15,118 nucleotides of DNA from JAAYCB01 sp012744395 (GTDB taxonomy: Bacteria > Planctomycetota > Planctomycetia > Pirellulales > Thermoguttaceae), in NCBI GenBank assembly GCA_028703175.1, contig JAQVNJ010000142.1:1-15118 (forward strand), given 5' to 3'. Below the pieces are notes generated by a model that saw only the letters and a list, made by a program, of their open reading frames with translations, made no database searches and was not told the origin of the DNA. Below are positions 1 to 10,684 of this stretch, one piece after another; position 1 is the first letter of the stretch; every line of letters starts with the position of its first letter. The translations under genes and the position numbers were made by a program.

Positions 1-615
1 AGCAGCAGAATCCCGTGAAGAACGCCAACCAGGCGGAGGTTGATCCGCATGTCGCCGTTCAGGATGTGGCTGAATTCGTGGGCCATCACGCCCTAGCTCA
101 TCGCGGTCCAGGTAGTCCAGGGCGCCGCGGGAAACGCCGATCACCGCGTCGCCCGGCCGGTGCCCCGCGGCAAATGCGTTGATGCTCGATTCGCCCTCCA
201 AGACGTAGACCGGCGGCACGGGCACTCCCGAGGCGAGGGCCATTTCTTCGACCACGTTCAACAATCGCCGCTCGGCGAAATCCCCCGTCTGGAAATTGAT
301 CTTCCGCCCCCCCAGCATCAGGGCGATCGGCTCCCCGCCCGACGACAGCTCCGCCATCTTGTACAGGCTGCCGGCGCCGATCACGGCCACCGTGCCGAGG
401 GTCACCCAGAGGAAGAGTTGCGGGTCCCAGAACCTGGCCACGGAAGCCGCCGGCCGGCCGGCGACCGTCTCCACGTCCGAGAGGTTGACGAACACGAGGG
501 TAAAAATCGCGTAGACGGCGAGGATGATCAGCACCACGGCCGCCAGAAACAAGAGGACCAGCACGCCGGTGTTCCGCCGGGCGACGTCCTGCTGCTCGAA
601 GAAGTTGCTGCTCAT
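1..615 (-). CDS. M48 family (HtpX-like) membrane zinc metalloprotease, partial, with a frame break
   Basis: This is a membrane-anchored M48 peptidase, a family that cleaves misfolded or regulatory membrane proteins. Translation from the ATG at 615 gives 174 residues in one frame (615 to 94). Two hydrophobic segments lie at about residues 17-43 and 69-86, followed by M48 landmarks: a GGRKINFQTGDFAERRLLN stretch, ALASGVPVPPVYVL and INAFAAG. The zinc motif HEFSH and the following LNGDMRINLRLVGVLHG are encoded at 80-15, but in a different frame. The conserved DEL(Q)GVMAHEFSH stretch is broken at about 91-97, where two bases appear to be missing relative to the expected DEL-Q-GVMAHE reading. The original frame stays open to the edge of the window but is then nonsense. 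The start lies 6 bp after the lemA stop, preceded by a weak GGCGG. The C-terminal half is outside the window. The family call is firm; whether the break is a real mutation or a sequence error cannot be told here. Confidence 0.87.
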   Translation of the reverse strand, partial: MSSNFFEQQDVARRNTGVLVLLFLAAVVLIILAVYAIFTLVFVNLSDVETVAGRPAASVARFWDPQLFLWVTLGTVAVIGAGSLYKMAELSSGGEPIALMLGGRKINFQTGDFAERRLLNVVEEMALASGVPVPPVYVLEGESSINAFAAGHRPGDAVIGVSRGALDYLDRDELGRDGPRIQPHPERRHADQPPPGWRSSRDSAA

Positions 616-621
616 GGCCGC

Positions 622-1215
622 CTAACTGAACGAGACCTTGGGAGCCTCCCGCTCGCCAGGCTCCTCGATCTCGAAAAGATTCGCTTCCTGGAAGTTGAGC
701 GCCGAGGCCACGATCACCGTGGGAAACACCTCGCGCTGGGTGTTGTAGTACGTGACCGCGTCGTTGTAGGCCTGGCGCGAGAACGCCACCTTGTTTTCCG
801 TCGACGTCAACTCCTCCTGGAGCGCGAGCATGTTCTGATTGGCCTTCAAGTCGGGGTACGCTTCGGCCAGCGCGAACAGCCGCCCCAGGGCCCCGGTCAG
901 CGCGCCTTCCGCGGCGCCGAGCGACTTCATCGCGGCCGGCTCGCCGGGGTTTTGCGCCGCCTGCTGACCCGCCGAGACCGCCTGGTTGCGGGCCTGGATC
1001 ACCGCTTCGAGCGTCTCCCGCTCGTGCTTCATGTAGCCCTTGGCCGTCTCGACGAGATTTGGAATCAAGTCGTAACGGCGCTTCAACTGGACGTCGATCT
1101 GCGCAAAGGCGTTCTTGTAGCGATTCCGCAGCGTGACGAGTTTGTTGTACATTCCGACCACGATCACGGCCAGCAACAGGCCAACGACCACCAGTGCGCC
1201 AAGAACCCAAATCAT
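622..1215 (-). CDS. lemA: LemA family protein
   Basis: A 197-residue LemA family protein, the usual length. Residues about 2-22 form a single N-terminal membrane anchor (IWVLGALVVVGLLLAVIVVG). The soluble helical LemA domain follows, with its hallmark signature NRYKNAFAQIDVQLKRRYDL at about 31-50, then IPNLVETAKGY and YMKHERETLEAVIQARNQA. The C-terminal part contains the family-typical ENKVAFSRQAYND and FP segments. It probably sits in the inner membrane with the helical bundle facing the cytoplasm or periplasm; its biochemical role is not established. The start at 1215 is supported by AAAGGG at 1228-1223 on the minus strand, seven bases upstream. The M48 protease gene begins 6 bp downstream, so the two are surely co-transcribed; LemA-M48 pairs recur in many phyla. 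Family assignment is near certain. Confidence 0.95.
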   Translation of the reverse strand: MIWVLGALVVVGLLLAVIVVGMYNKLVTLRNRYKNAFAQIDVQLKRRYDLIPNLVETAKGYMKHERETLEAVIQARNQAVSAGQQAAQNPGEPAAMKSLGAAEGALTGALGRLFALAEAYPDLKANQNMLALQEELTSTENKVAFSRQAYNDAVTYYNTQREVFPTVIVASALNFQEANLFEIEEPGEREAPKVSFS

Positions 1216-1219
1216 CGGA

Positions 1220-1244
1220 AGACCCTTTCGTTAGACCTTTCGTT
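1220..1244 (-). repeat. Tandem 12/13-bp repeat carrying the lemA ribosome binding site
   Basis: Read on the minus strand, AACGAAAGGTCT (1244-1233) is followed directly by AACGAAAGGGTCT (1232-1220). The second copy holds the AAAGGG Shine-Dalgarno sequence at correct spacing for the lemA ATG at 1215. The first copy has an equivalent AAAGG too far upstream to serve that ATG. The repeat is seen directly; any role in tuning translation is inference. Confidence 0.6.
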
Positions 1245-1334
1245 CATGCCCGCCGCTTGGTTTGCCGGTCGATCGGCGATTCGCCGCGGGGCGTGGAATA
1301 ATATTGGCCGACCGCGGCCCGCCGGGGCAAGAAA
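1245..1334 (-). promoter_or_regulatory. Probable lemA-M48 promoter region
   Basis: This short gap separates the secretin-N gene stop from lemA, both on the minus strand. It contains the only A+T-rich patch nearby, AATAATATT at 1297-1305, which gives TATTAT on the minus strand and could be a -10 element. No convincing -35 element lies at 16-18 bp from it (a TTGCCC lies about 21 bp upstream), and no clear U-tailed terminator hairpin was found. Low confidence. Confidence 0.25.
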
Positions 1335-4300
1335 TCATCGCCCCCGCGCGCCCGGACCCGATCGGCGCGGCCCCTGGCGGGGCTCCCCCTGGGGCCGCTG
1401 GCCCTCCCCCGCAGGCCTGCCCGCCGCCCGCTGCTGAAGAATCTTGACCAGCGTCTTCTGTACGTGTTCCGCGCTGACCCCGTCGCCGAGCGAAAGGACC
1501 TCGACCGTTTCGCTCGCCGGTTCAGCGGCCTTATCGAGGGCCTCGATCACCTTGAGCAGGTCCGTGATGAAATACGCCGGCGCCGAGACGATCAGCGTAT
1601 TCGACAGGTCGTCCACGCCCAGCGAGAGCAGCCCCTTGAACGACGGCGTCTTCCGCTCCTCCGTGTCGCTCGCGTCGTAGACGTAGGTAAAACTCCGCTC
1701 CGGGGCGGCGCCCCTCTGCTGGGCACTCGCCAAGGCCTTGTCGTTCGAACTGAGCAGATCGCGGTAGACGTCCTTGACCGTCTCCGCGATGATCGAAGCC
1801 TTCGAATAGCGGACGCTGACCACCTCGGTCTTGCGAATCGACTGAGAATCGGACGGTTCGGGCTGGTCGTAGAACTGGATCAAGTCGCCGATCATCCGCA
1901 GTTGGCCTGGATCGGCGTTCTGGACGAGCACCGAGTTGGATTGGCTGTCGGAGATGAACTTCAGCGGCCGCCGCTTCGAGAGCCGCAGCGCGTCGTCGGT
2001 CTTCTTGTTGTCGTTCCGATAATAGTAATCGTAGAAGGAATAGCCCCGGCCCCGCCCTTGCTCCGTCTCCTTCTCGGCAAATATCTCTTCCAGGGTCAGC
2101 GCGACCGAATAGGCCCAGGCGTACTTCAATTGGAAGATCTGGAAGTCGGGCCGCCCGGGCGCCAGCGTGGCAAGCAGCTGTTCGAGGCGGTCGAGCGCTC
2201 GCGTGTCTTGCGAGCTGATCACCAGCCTGCCGTCGGTTCCAATCGAGACGCTCACCGGCGGCCGCCCGCCGGAATCTTCCTCCCCCCGCCCGCCCGTCTC
2301 GGGCTTGTCAGCCGCCTCCGCCCCGCCCGCCGCTCCAAGCGGCGCCGGATTCGCATTCGGGGTCGCGCCGTCGCTCGCGGCCGACTCCGCACCGGGGGCC
2401 GCCCGCGCAGCCGCGACCCCCGCCTCCGGCGCTGCTGCCGGGACCGCCGCCGCGCTGGAGGTCGTCTCCAATTGAGCGAATCGCACCGCCGCGCCGGCCG
2501 GTCTGCCGGCGGTGTTCCTCTTCGGCGCCTGCTGGCGATCCGCCGGCGGGCTGCCCCCCTCAACGCCCCGCTTCTCCTGGCCGACCTCGGGAAGAACCAG
2601 CGGATTCGGCGCGACGCCGGGCCAGACCCTCTCGAGCTGCCTGAGCAGCTTCTCCAGCTCCTCGCCCGGAATCGAATCCAGAACCCGCAGCGTCGAGGGG
2701 TCGCCGTCTTCCGGCGGAATCTCGCCGAGCTTGACGAGCAGGTTCATCACCTCGGCCATTTCGGCCGCGTTGGCCAGCAGCAGCAGGCGGTTGTTCTCGA
2801 TGTCCGCGTCGATCTTGAAGCCGTTGTCCTTCTTCTCGTTGCTCGATCGGCCCCGGTCGAAGGAAGGAAAGTAATAGTCGTAGGGGCTCGACGACGACTT
2901 CTCCTCCGCGGCACTCATCATGAACTGGATCGTCCCCGCGACGGAGTCGGCCTGGAGCCGGCGGAGTTGCACCACCTCGAAAGAACGGCCGCTGGAATCC
3001 AGCCGGTCGACGAGCTCCTGAATCTTCCCGTGGTCCTCGGCCGACGCATAGGCGACAATCGACTTGCTCGCCTTGTCGGCCTGAAGGCTGGCGTGGACTC
3101 CCAGCGCGTCCATGTCCGCCAGCGTCTTCACAAGCGGCTCCGGATCGAGCGTGTTCAGCCGGTAGACCCTCACATCGAACAGCTTGCCGTCCGACTTGGG
3201 CATCAACTCCAGTTGTTTGAGGAAGTCCTCGACCCGCCTCAGCTCGAACTCGTTGCACCACAGGACCAGCGCGTTGTTCTTCACGTCGGCGCTGATGCGG
3301 AACTTGTCCTCGTGGCTCGCCGACTGCGAACCCCGCGGCCGAGAGGAGGAACGGCCGAAAGGAGAAAACGGGTTGAACAACTCCCCCTCGCTTCGCCGCT
3401 CGGGGCCGGCTGCCGCCGCATCCTCGGCGCCGCCCATGAACTGGCTGATCTGCCGGACCACGACCTCCGCGCGGAGGTTCTCCAGGGGCATGATCACCGA
3501 GCGGCGGCTGCCCTGGTCGAGCCGGTCAATCAGCGTGCGGATCGTGACGTGGTCCACGAGGCTTGCCGACGCGACGATCGCCCGGTTCTCCTTGTCGACC
3601 TCCAGGTAGGTCCGGTGGTCCAGGCTGCCCATCTCCTTGAGCGATTTGACCACCGCCTCCGGGTCGATGTTCTCCAACCGGTAAACCTGGATCCGGTTGA
3701 TGTTCTCGATGATCGGGCTTTCCGGCCGCGCCGGCATGTCGAGAATTTCGATCGCCTGGGCGATCGTGGCCATCTTGTCGGGCGGGGCGTTCGCCAGCAC
3801 GCTGTTCTTCCGCTCGTTGGCGACGAGAAACACGTCGGTCTTCGGCCTCGCATTGGCGGCGGCCTTCCCCCCCTCCTTGGCCTGCTGCGCACGCATCGCC
3901 GCCTCCCGCTGCATCTGCTGCATCTGCTGCATCTGCTGCGGATTGACCGGCACCGGCGCCGCCGAGGCGGTCTTGATCCCCAACAGCGTGTTCAACTGCT
4001 CAACCACCTCCTTGGCCCTGGTGTTCTTCAGCGCGAACTCGCGGACGAGGCGTTCCTGCCCGCTGTCCGACTGCTCCTCCGTGAGCACGGCGTAAACCTG
4101 CTGGAGATTCATCACGGCATCCATCGCCTCCAGCCGGTTGGTCGCCTCCAGGGCCGTCAGCTTGCCGTTCGGGCTGAGCATCGGCTTCAACTCCTCGACC
4201 GTTTCGGAGGCCAGCAGCCAGTCGAGGACAAACGACACCTTGACGAACTCGTGGGGCAGCCGCGCGGCCAGTCCTTCCGGCGCCACCCGCGGCACCATCC

Positions 4301-5012
4301 CCGGATTGATCTTCTCGATCTTGAAGACCGAGATCACCTCGCCCTGGATGAGCATCGTGTAGCCGCGGGCAAGCAGGTGGCGGTTGATCAGGTCGCGGGC
4401 CTCCTCGAGCGTGTAGCTCCGCTGCGTGGTGAGGTTCAGATACCCGTCGGGCAGTTCCTGCCAGTCGAGGCTCATTGCCGAGATGTCCGCCAGCCACTGG
4501 AGGACTCCCGGCCACGGCTGCCCCGTGAAGTTGAAGCGGACGCGCCCCTCCGCGTCGGGGCGAGCCTCCAACTCCTTCGGATCGGGCGCCTGGGGGGGAT
4601 CCGCCGGCCGCTTCGTCGAGCCTCCCGCAGGTGTCTCGCCCTTGGCGCCGTCCTTTTTTTCGGGCGATTCTCCCGGCTTCTTCCCACCGTCCGGCCCGCG
4701 CTCTGCCGCCGAACCGCCCTCTCCCGGCTTGTTGGAATCGTCCGGTTTCTTCACCGCGCCGGACTCCGTCGGGTCTGGCTGAAGACTGCCGCCCGGGCCC
4801 CCGGGAGCGCCCGGCCGGCCGGGACCCGGTCCGGACGACGGCGCCACCTGGACGCCCTCCACCGAGACGACGGGCGTCGCACCGCCGCCGCTGGATACGA
4901 TCACCTTTGGGCCATCCGGCCCCGCCACCGCCTCTTGCCCTCGAAGCCTCCCGCAACACACCGCCAGGGCAACAGCCGTCGCCAGCACCATCCAGCGCGG
5001 TCTGATGAACAT
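1335..5012 (-). CDS. Exported multi-module secretin-N-domain protein without a pore domain
   Basis: This protein of about 1,225 residues (from the ATG at 5012) resembles the periplasmic N-domains of type II/III secretion and pilus secretins. A signal peptide is visible at residues 1-26 (MFIRPRWMVLATAVALAVCC, then GRLRGQ). A Gly/Pro/Lys-rich linker follows at about 30-155, then an N0/STN-like module at 159-235. N1-type beta-alpha modules follow at about 252-314, 321-427, 439-499, 505-601, 612-672 and 677-764. An Ala/Pro linker spans 801-916. Further modules lie at about 957-1051 and 1060-1162, and a last half-module begins near 1168. The recurring signature is a strand, a helix, a low-complexity loop, then a D-x-x-x-N-x-L/I-V strand. 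The last 30 residues are Arg/Gly/Pro-rich and no C-terminal secretin barrel is recognisable. The start could be the ATG at 5030 instead; 5012 is preferred because it gives a clean Arg-containing signal-peptide n-region and has GGGGG eight bases upstream. A longer in-frame ATG at 5174 would bury the signal peptide. Role unknown; an envelope scaffold is plausible. Confidence 0.85.
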   Translation of the reverse strand: MFIRPRWMVLATAVALAVCCGRLRGQEAVAGPDGPKVIVSSGGGATPVVSVEGVQVAPSSGPGPGRPGAPGGPGGSLQPDPTESGAVKKPDDSNKPGEGGSAAERGPDGGKKPGESPEKKDGAKGETPAGGSTKRPADPPQAPDPKELEARPDAEGRVRFNFTGQPWPGVLQWLADISAMSLDWQELPDGYLNLTTQRSYTLEEARDLINRHLLARGYTMLIQGEVISVFKIEKINPGMVPRVAPEGLAARLPHEFVKVSFVLDWLLASETVEELKPMLSPNGKLTALEATNRLEAMDAVMNLQQVYAVLTEEQSDSGQERLVREFALKNTRAKEVVEQLNTLLGIKTASAAPVPVNPQQMQQMQQMQREAAMRAQQAKEGGKAAANARPKTDVFLVANERKNSVLANAPPDKMATIAQAIEILDMPARPESPIIENINRIQVYRLENIDPEAVVKSLKEMGSLDHRTYLEVDKENRAIVASASLVDHVTIRTLIDRLDQGSRRSVIMPLENLRAEVVVRQISQFMGGAEDAAAAGPERRSEGELFNPFSPFGRSSSRPRGSQSASHEDKFRISADVKNNALVLWCNEFELRRVEDFLKQLELMPKSDGKLFDVRVYRLNTLDPEPLVKTLADMDALGVHASLQADKASKSIVAYASAEDHGKIQELVDRLDSSGRSFEVVQLRRLQADSVAGTIQFMMSAAEEKSSSSPYDYYFPSFDRGRSSNEKKDNGFKIDADIENNRLLLLANAAEMAEVMNLLVKLGEIPPEDGDPSTLRVLDSIPGEELEKLLRQLERVWPGVAPNPLVLPEVGQEKRGVEGGSPPADRQQAPKRNTAGRPAGAAVRFAQLETTSSAAAVPAAAPEAGVAAARAAPGAESAASDGATPNANPAPLGAAGGAEAADKPETGGRGEEDSGGRPPVSVSIGTDGRLVISSQDTRALDRLEQLLATLAPGRPDFQIFQLKYAWAYSVALTLEEIFAEKETEQGRGRGYSFYDYYYRNDNKKTDDALRLSKRRPLKFISDSQSNSVLVQNADPGQLRMIGDLIQFYDQPEPSDSQSIRKTEVVSVRYSKASIIAETVKDVYRDLLSSNDKALASAQQRGAAPERSFTYVYDASDTEERKTPSFKGLLSLGVDDLSNTLIVSAPAYFITDLLKVIEALDKAAEPASETVEVLSLGDGVSAEHVQKTLVKILQQRAAGRPAGEGQRPQGEPRQGPRRSGPGARGR
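3909..3939. repeat. 9-bp minisatellite inside the secretin-N gene
   Basis: Three perfect copies of CTGCATCTG (3909-3935) plus a partial fourth copy encode a QQMQQMQQMQ run in the loop of the module at about residues 321-427. It is in frame, so a change in copy number would alter loop length by three residues without disrupting the gene. Confidence 0.7.
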
Positions 5013-5466
5013 ACAGGCGACCCCCGTCATTTCATCTTTGCCACGATGCCCCACCAAACGCGGTGAAACACGCTCCTCGCGGACAAGTTTCTCAACCGCC
5101 GCCTGCCAACCGGCCGCCGCCTGGGCGCGCCGCGCCACCCGCGCCGAAAACCATCCGCCCGCCCGCGCCGTCAATCCGCGCCCACCGGCCTATTATCCCA
5201 CCCCGGACGGTCAAACACAACCAATTCGCGACGCCTCCCGGCGGACCGGAGCCAGGCGGCAATCCGTGGGTTGTTCGGTCCAGACGCTGCGATCTTGCCC
5301 AAAGAATCCGCGAAGAACCTCGTCGCGCCCCCTCGCGCCATCTAGCCGCCCCCTCTAGAATTGGGAGTCCGCATCCTTTTGCTCCACGAGGCGGCCGCGC
5401 CGACTGCCTCCCTGGATGGCATTCGAAGGTATTTGCAAACCATTTTGCAGGAAGGATTTGCGCCAG
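5013..5466. promoter_or_regulatory. Divergent intergenic region between the secretin-N gene and metH
   Basis: This 454-bp region should hold the promoters of both flanking divergent genes. No RNA gene or convincing protein gene was recognised in it. GGACCGGA at 5243-5250 can pair with TTCGGTCC at 5274-5281 (one G-U pair, 23-base loop), which might be a leader structure. TATTAT occurs at 5191-5196 and TAGAAT at 5355-5360, but neither has a good -35 partner. I looked for the B12-box and conserved core of a cobalamin riboswitch ahead of metH and found no good match. Confidence 0.4.
5449..5457 (+). promoter_or_regulatory. metH ribosome binding site
   Basis: The purine-rich CAGGAAGGA stretch lies about nine bases before the ATG at 5467. 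It supports that start over the in-frame ATG at 5416, which would add 17 residues (MAFEGICKPFCRKDLRQ) unlike any part of the family and lacks such a site. Confidence 0.65.
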
Positions 5467-9183
<3,717 letters not shown>

Positions 9184-9188
9184 GGTCT

Positions 9189-9228
9189 GGTTGTGCGCAA
9201 TGTAGCGGCCATTCCGGTTGTGCGGAAT
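9189..9228 (+). repeat. Imperfect direct repeat just after metH
   Basis: GGTTGTGCGCAAT (9189-9201) and GGTTGTGCGGAAT (9216-9228) are 13-bp copies with one mismatch, 27 bp apart, in the metH-channel intergenic region. No transposase or longer element is associated with them. The pair may be a remnant of a dispersed repeat or a pair of binding sites. Confidence 0.5.
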
Positions 9229-9232
9229 CCGC
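9205..9232 (+). terminator. Hairpin after metH, possible terminator
   Basis: GCGG-CC-ATTCCG (9205-9216) pairs with CGGAATCCGC (9223-9232), leaving a two-base CC bulge and a GTTGTG loop. It lies about 20 bp beyond the metH stop, so a terminator is plausible. It lacks a U-tract (TAAGTCTG follows), so it may be Rho-assisted, or it may be an inverted-repeat protein-binding site instead. Confidence 0.4.
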
Positions 9233-9297
9233 TAAGTCTGCACATCCAGAGCAATTGGCTCGAACCGGAGATTCGCGCTTTCCGACAAGACTCATAG

Positions 9298-9315
9298 AAC
9301 GGAATTCATTCCGTT
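9298..9315. promoter_or_regulatory. Perfect palindrome upstream of the efflux channel gene, candidate operator
   Basis: AACGGAAT (9298-9305) and ATTCCGTT (9308-9315) are exact inverted copies separated by TC. The centre lies about 55 bp before the channel start at 9362, where a repressor or activator dimer would be expected to bind. A weak promoter-like pair (TTCGCG at 9272, TAGAAC at 9295, 17-bp spacer) overlaps it. The palindrome is seen directly; the operator role is inferred from symmetry and position. Confidence 0.5.
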
Positions 9316-9361
9316 TACTGGTGTATCGCGATTCTTCGAACGACTCCCCAGGAACCATGCA

Positions 9362-10657
9362 ATGTCAATCCGCGCGGTGCCTGCCTGCCTGCCGACCCTA
9401 CTGATCGCCCTCCTGGCTTCGCTCTGCGGTGCGGCGGAGCAAGCGGCGGTCCCCCCCCTGCCCCGGCAATTGCCCGTGACGGCCCCGCTCACCCTGGCGG
9501 ACCTGGAACGGATCGCCATCGAGTCCAACCCCACCCTGGTCCAAGCCCGCATGGCAATCCGTGCCGCGGAAGGGTCGCACCTCCAGGCCGGTTTGTACCC
9601 CAACCCGACCCTCGAATACATCGCGGACGAAATCGGCAACGACGGGTCCGAGGGATTGCAGGGCGGGGGGGTCACGCAGGAGATCGTCACCAACGGCAAG
9701 CGGCGCCTCGGACTGGCCGTGACCAGCCACGAGATCCAGCAGGCGCGGCACGCCTGGCAGGTCCAGCGCTGGCGCGTGATCAACGATCTCCGCGTGGGCT
9801 ACTACGAAGCCCTGCTGGCCCAGAAGACGATCGAGGTCAACGAACAGCTGCTTGCCATCGAGGAGCAACTCCTCCGAGCCGCGCAGCAACTTCGCGACGC
9901 GCAAGAGGTCAGCGAGGTCGATGTCCTCCAGGCCCGCGTCGAGATGGAAAACGCCCAGCTCAACCTGGCCCAGGCACGGGATCGGCACCTGGCCGCCTGG
10001 CGGCGGCTGGCGGCGGTGCTGGGGACGCCCGAGATGGGACCGGCGCCGCTGGCGGGCGATGTCACGGGCAACCTGCCGCGGATCACCTGGGAAGAGTCGC
10101 TCTCGCGACTGCTCGCACAGAGCCCCGAATTGGCCCAGGCCCGCGCCGCCGTCAACCGCGCCGAGTGCGACCTGGCTTTGCAGTCCGCCGAGCGATTCCC
10201 CAACTTCGAGGCGGGCGCGGCGGTCAAAAAGGACACGGGAAGCGGCTCGACCGTCGTGGACGTGGCGATCGGGGTGCCGCTTCCCGTGTTCAACCGCAAC
10301 CAGGGGAATATCGTTCGCGCGCAGGCGGCTGTGACCTCCGCCCGGATCGAGATCAGGCGGCTCGAGCTGGAACTCCGCGAACGGCTCGCCACGGCGTTCG
10401 AGCAATACGTCAGCGCCCGCCGCCGCGCGGAGGCGTACACCGGGTCGATCCTGCCCAACGCCCGCCGCTCGCTCGAGCTGACCACGACCGGCTACCGCGA
10501 GGGCGAGTTCGCCTACCTCACCTTGCTGACCGCGCAGCGGACATACTACGACACAACGCTCAACTACCTGGCCAGCCTGGAGGAGGTCTGGGGGCGGAGC
10601 GTCGAGATGGAGGGGATGCTCCTACGCGGCGGCTTGCAGGGGGCTGCCGCCGACTAG
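9362..10657 (+). CDS. TolC family outer-membrane efflux channel (CzcC/CusC-like)
   Basis: A 431-residue outer-membrane factor, forming the exit duct of a tripartite pump. Residues 1-24 are a signal peptide (MSIRAVPACLPTLLIALLAS, then LCGAA). Two TolC repeats follow. The first (about 43-220) starts LTLADLERIAIESNPTL and includes GLYPNPTLEY and long heptad-rich helices (KTIEVNEQLLAIEEQLLRAA, then VDVLQARVEMENAQLNLAQA). The second (about 243-420) starts ITWEESLSRLLAQSPELAQA and includes GVPLPVFNRNQGNI and TTTGYREGEFAYLTLLTAQR. This pattern and length match heavy-metal RND channels. The start at 9362 has CAGGAA seven bases upstream (9349-9354). The gene faces the pump and adaptor genes across a 27-bp gap, so it cannot share their transcript, although function clearly links them. 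No lipobox is evident. Family confidence is high; substrate unknown. Confidence 0.93.
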   Translation: MSIRAVPACLPTLLIALLASLCGAAEQAAVPPLPRQLPVTAPLTLADLERIAIESNPTLVQARMAIRAAEGSHLQAGLYPNPTLEYIADEIGNDGSEGLQGGGVTQEIVTNGKRRLGLAVTSHEIQQARHAWQVQRWRVINDLRVGYYEALLAQKTIEVNEQLLAIEEQLLRAAQQLRDAQEVSEVDVLQARVEMENAQLNLAQARDRHLAAWRRLAAVLGTPEMGPAPLAGDVTGNLPRITWEESLSRLLAQSPELAQARAAVNRAECDLALQSAERFPNFEAGAAVKKDTGSGSTVVDVAIGVPLPVFNRNQGNIVRAQAAVTSARIEIRRLELELRERLATAFEQYVSARRRAEAYTGSILPNARRSLELTTTGYREGEFAYLTLLTAQRTYYDTTLNYLASLEEVWGRSVEMEGMLLRGGLQGAAAD

Positions 10658-10684
10658 CGCCCGCCCGCCGCCCGCGAAAACGCC
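10658..10684. other. Short gap between convergent channel and pump genes
   Basis: Only 27 bp separate the two convergent stop codons. The stretch is C/G-rich and holds no clear stem with flanking U-tracts, so no bidirectional terminator could be identified. Transcripts from the two sides may overlap. Confidence 0.4.

Noticed and set aside
98..1210. A 370-codon minus-strand frame spanning lemA and the M48 gene.
   Set aside because: It runs out of frame with both recognised genes and is Gly/Arg-rich without a domain.
1464..5066. A 1,200-codon open frame on the plus strand opposite the secretin-N gene.
   Set aside because: It is an antisense shadow caused by GC-rich codon bias: it is Arg/Leu/His-rich, has no recognisable domain, and exactly mirrors a gene with clear modules and a signal peptide.
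5013..5174. Upstream extension of the secretin-N gene to the ATG at 5174.
   Set aside because: It would place about 50 Arg/Ala-rich residues ahead of a clear signal peptide; the ATGs at 5012 or 5030 are much more plausible.
5013..5466. Cobalamin riboswitch ahead of metH.
   Set aside because: AGCCAGGCGGCAATCC at about 5250-5265 faintly recalls a B12 box, but the other conserved core elements were not found.
9189..9232. Insertion-sequence end or REP-like mobile remnant after metH.
   Set aside because: There is only a 13-bp imperfect repeat and a short hairpin, with no transposase fragment, target-site duplication or matching end elsewhere in the window.
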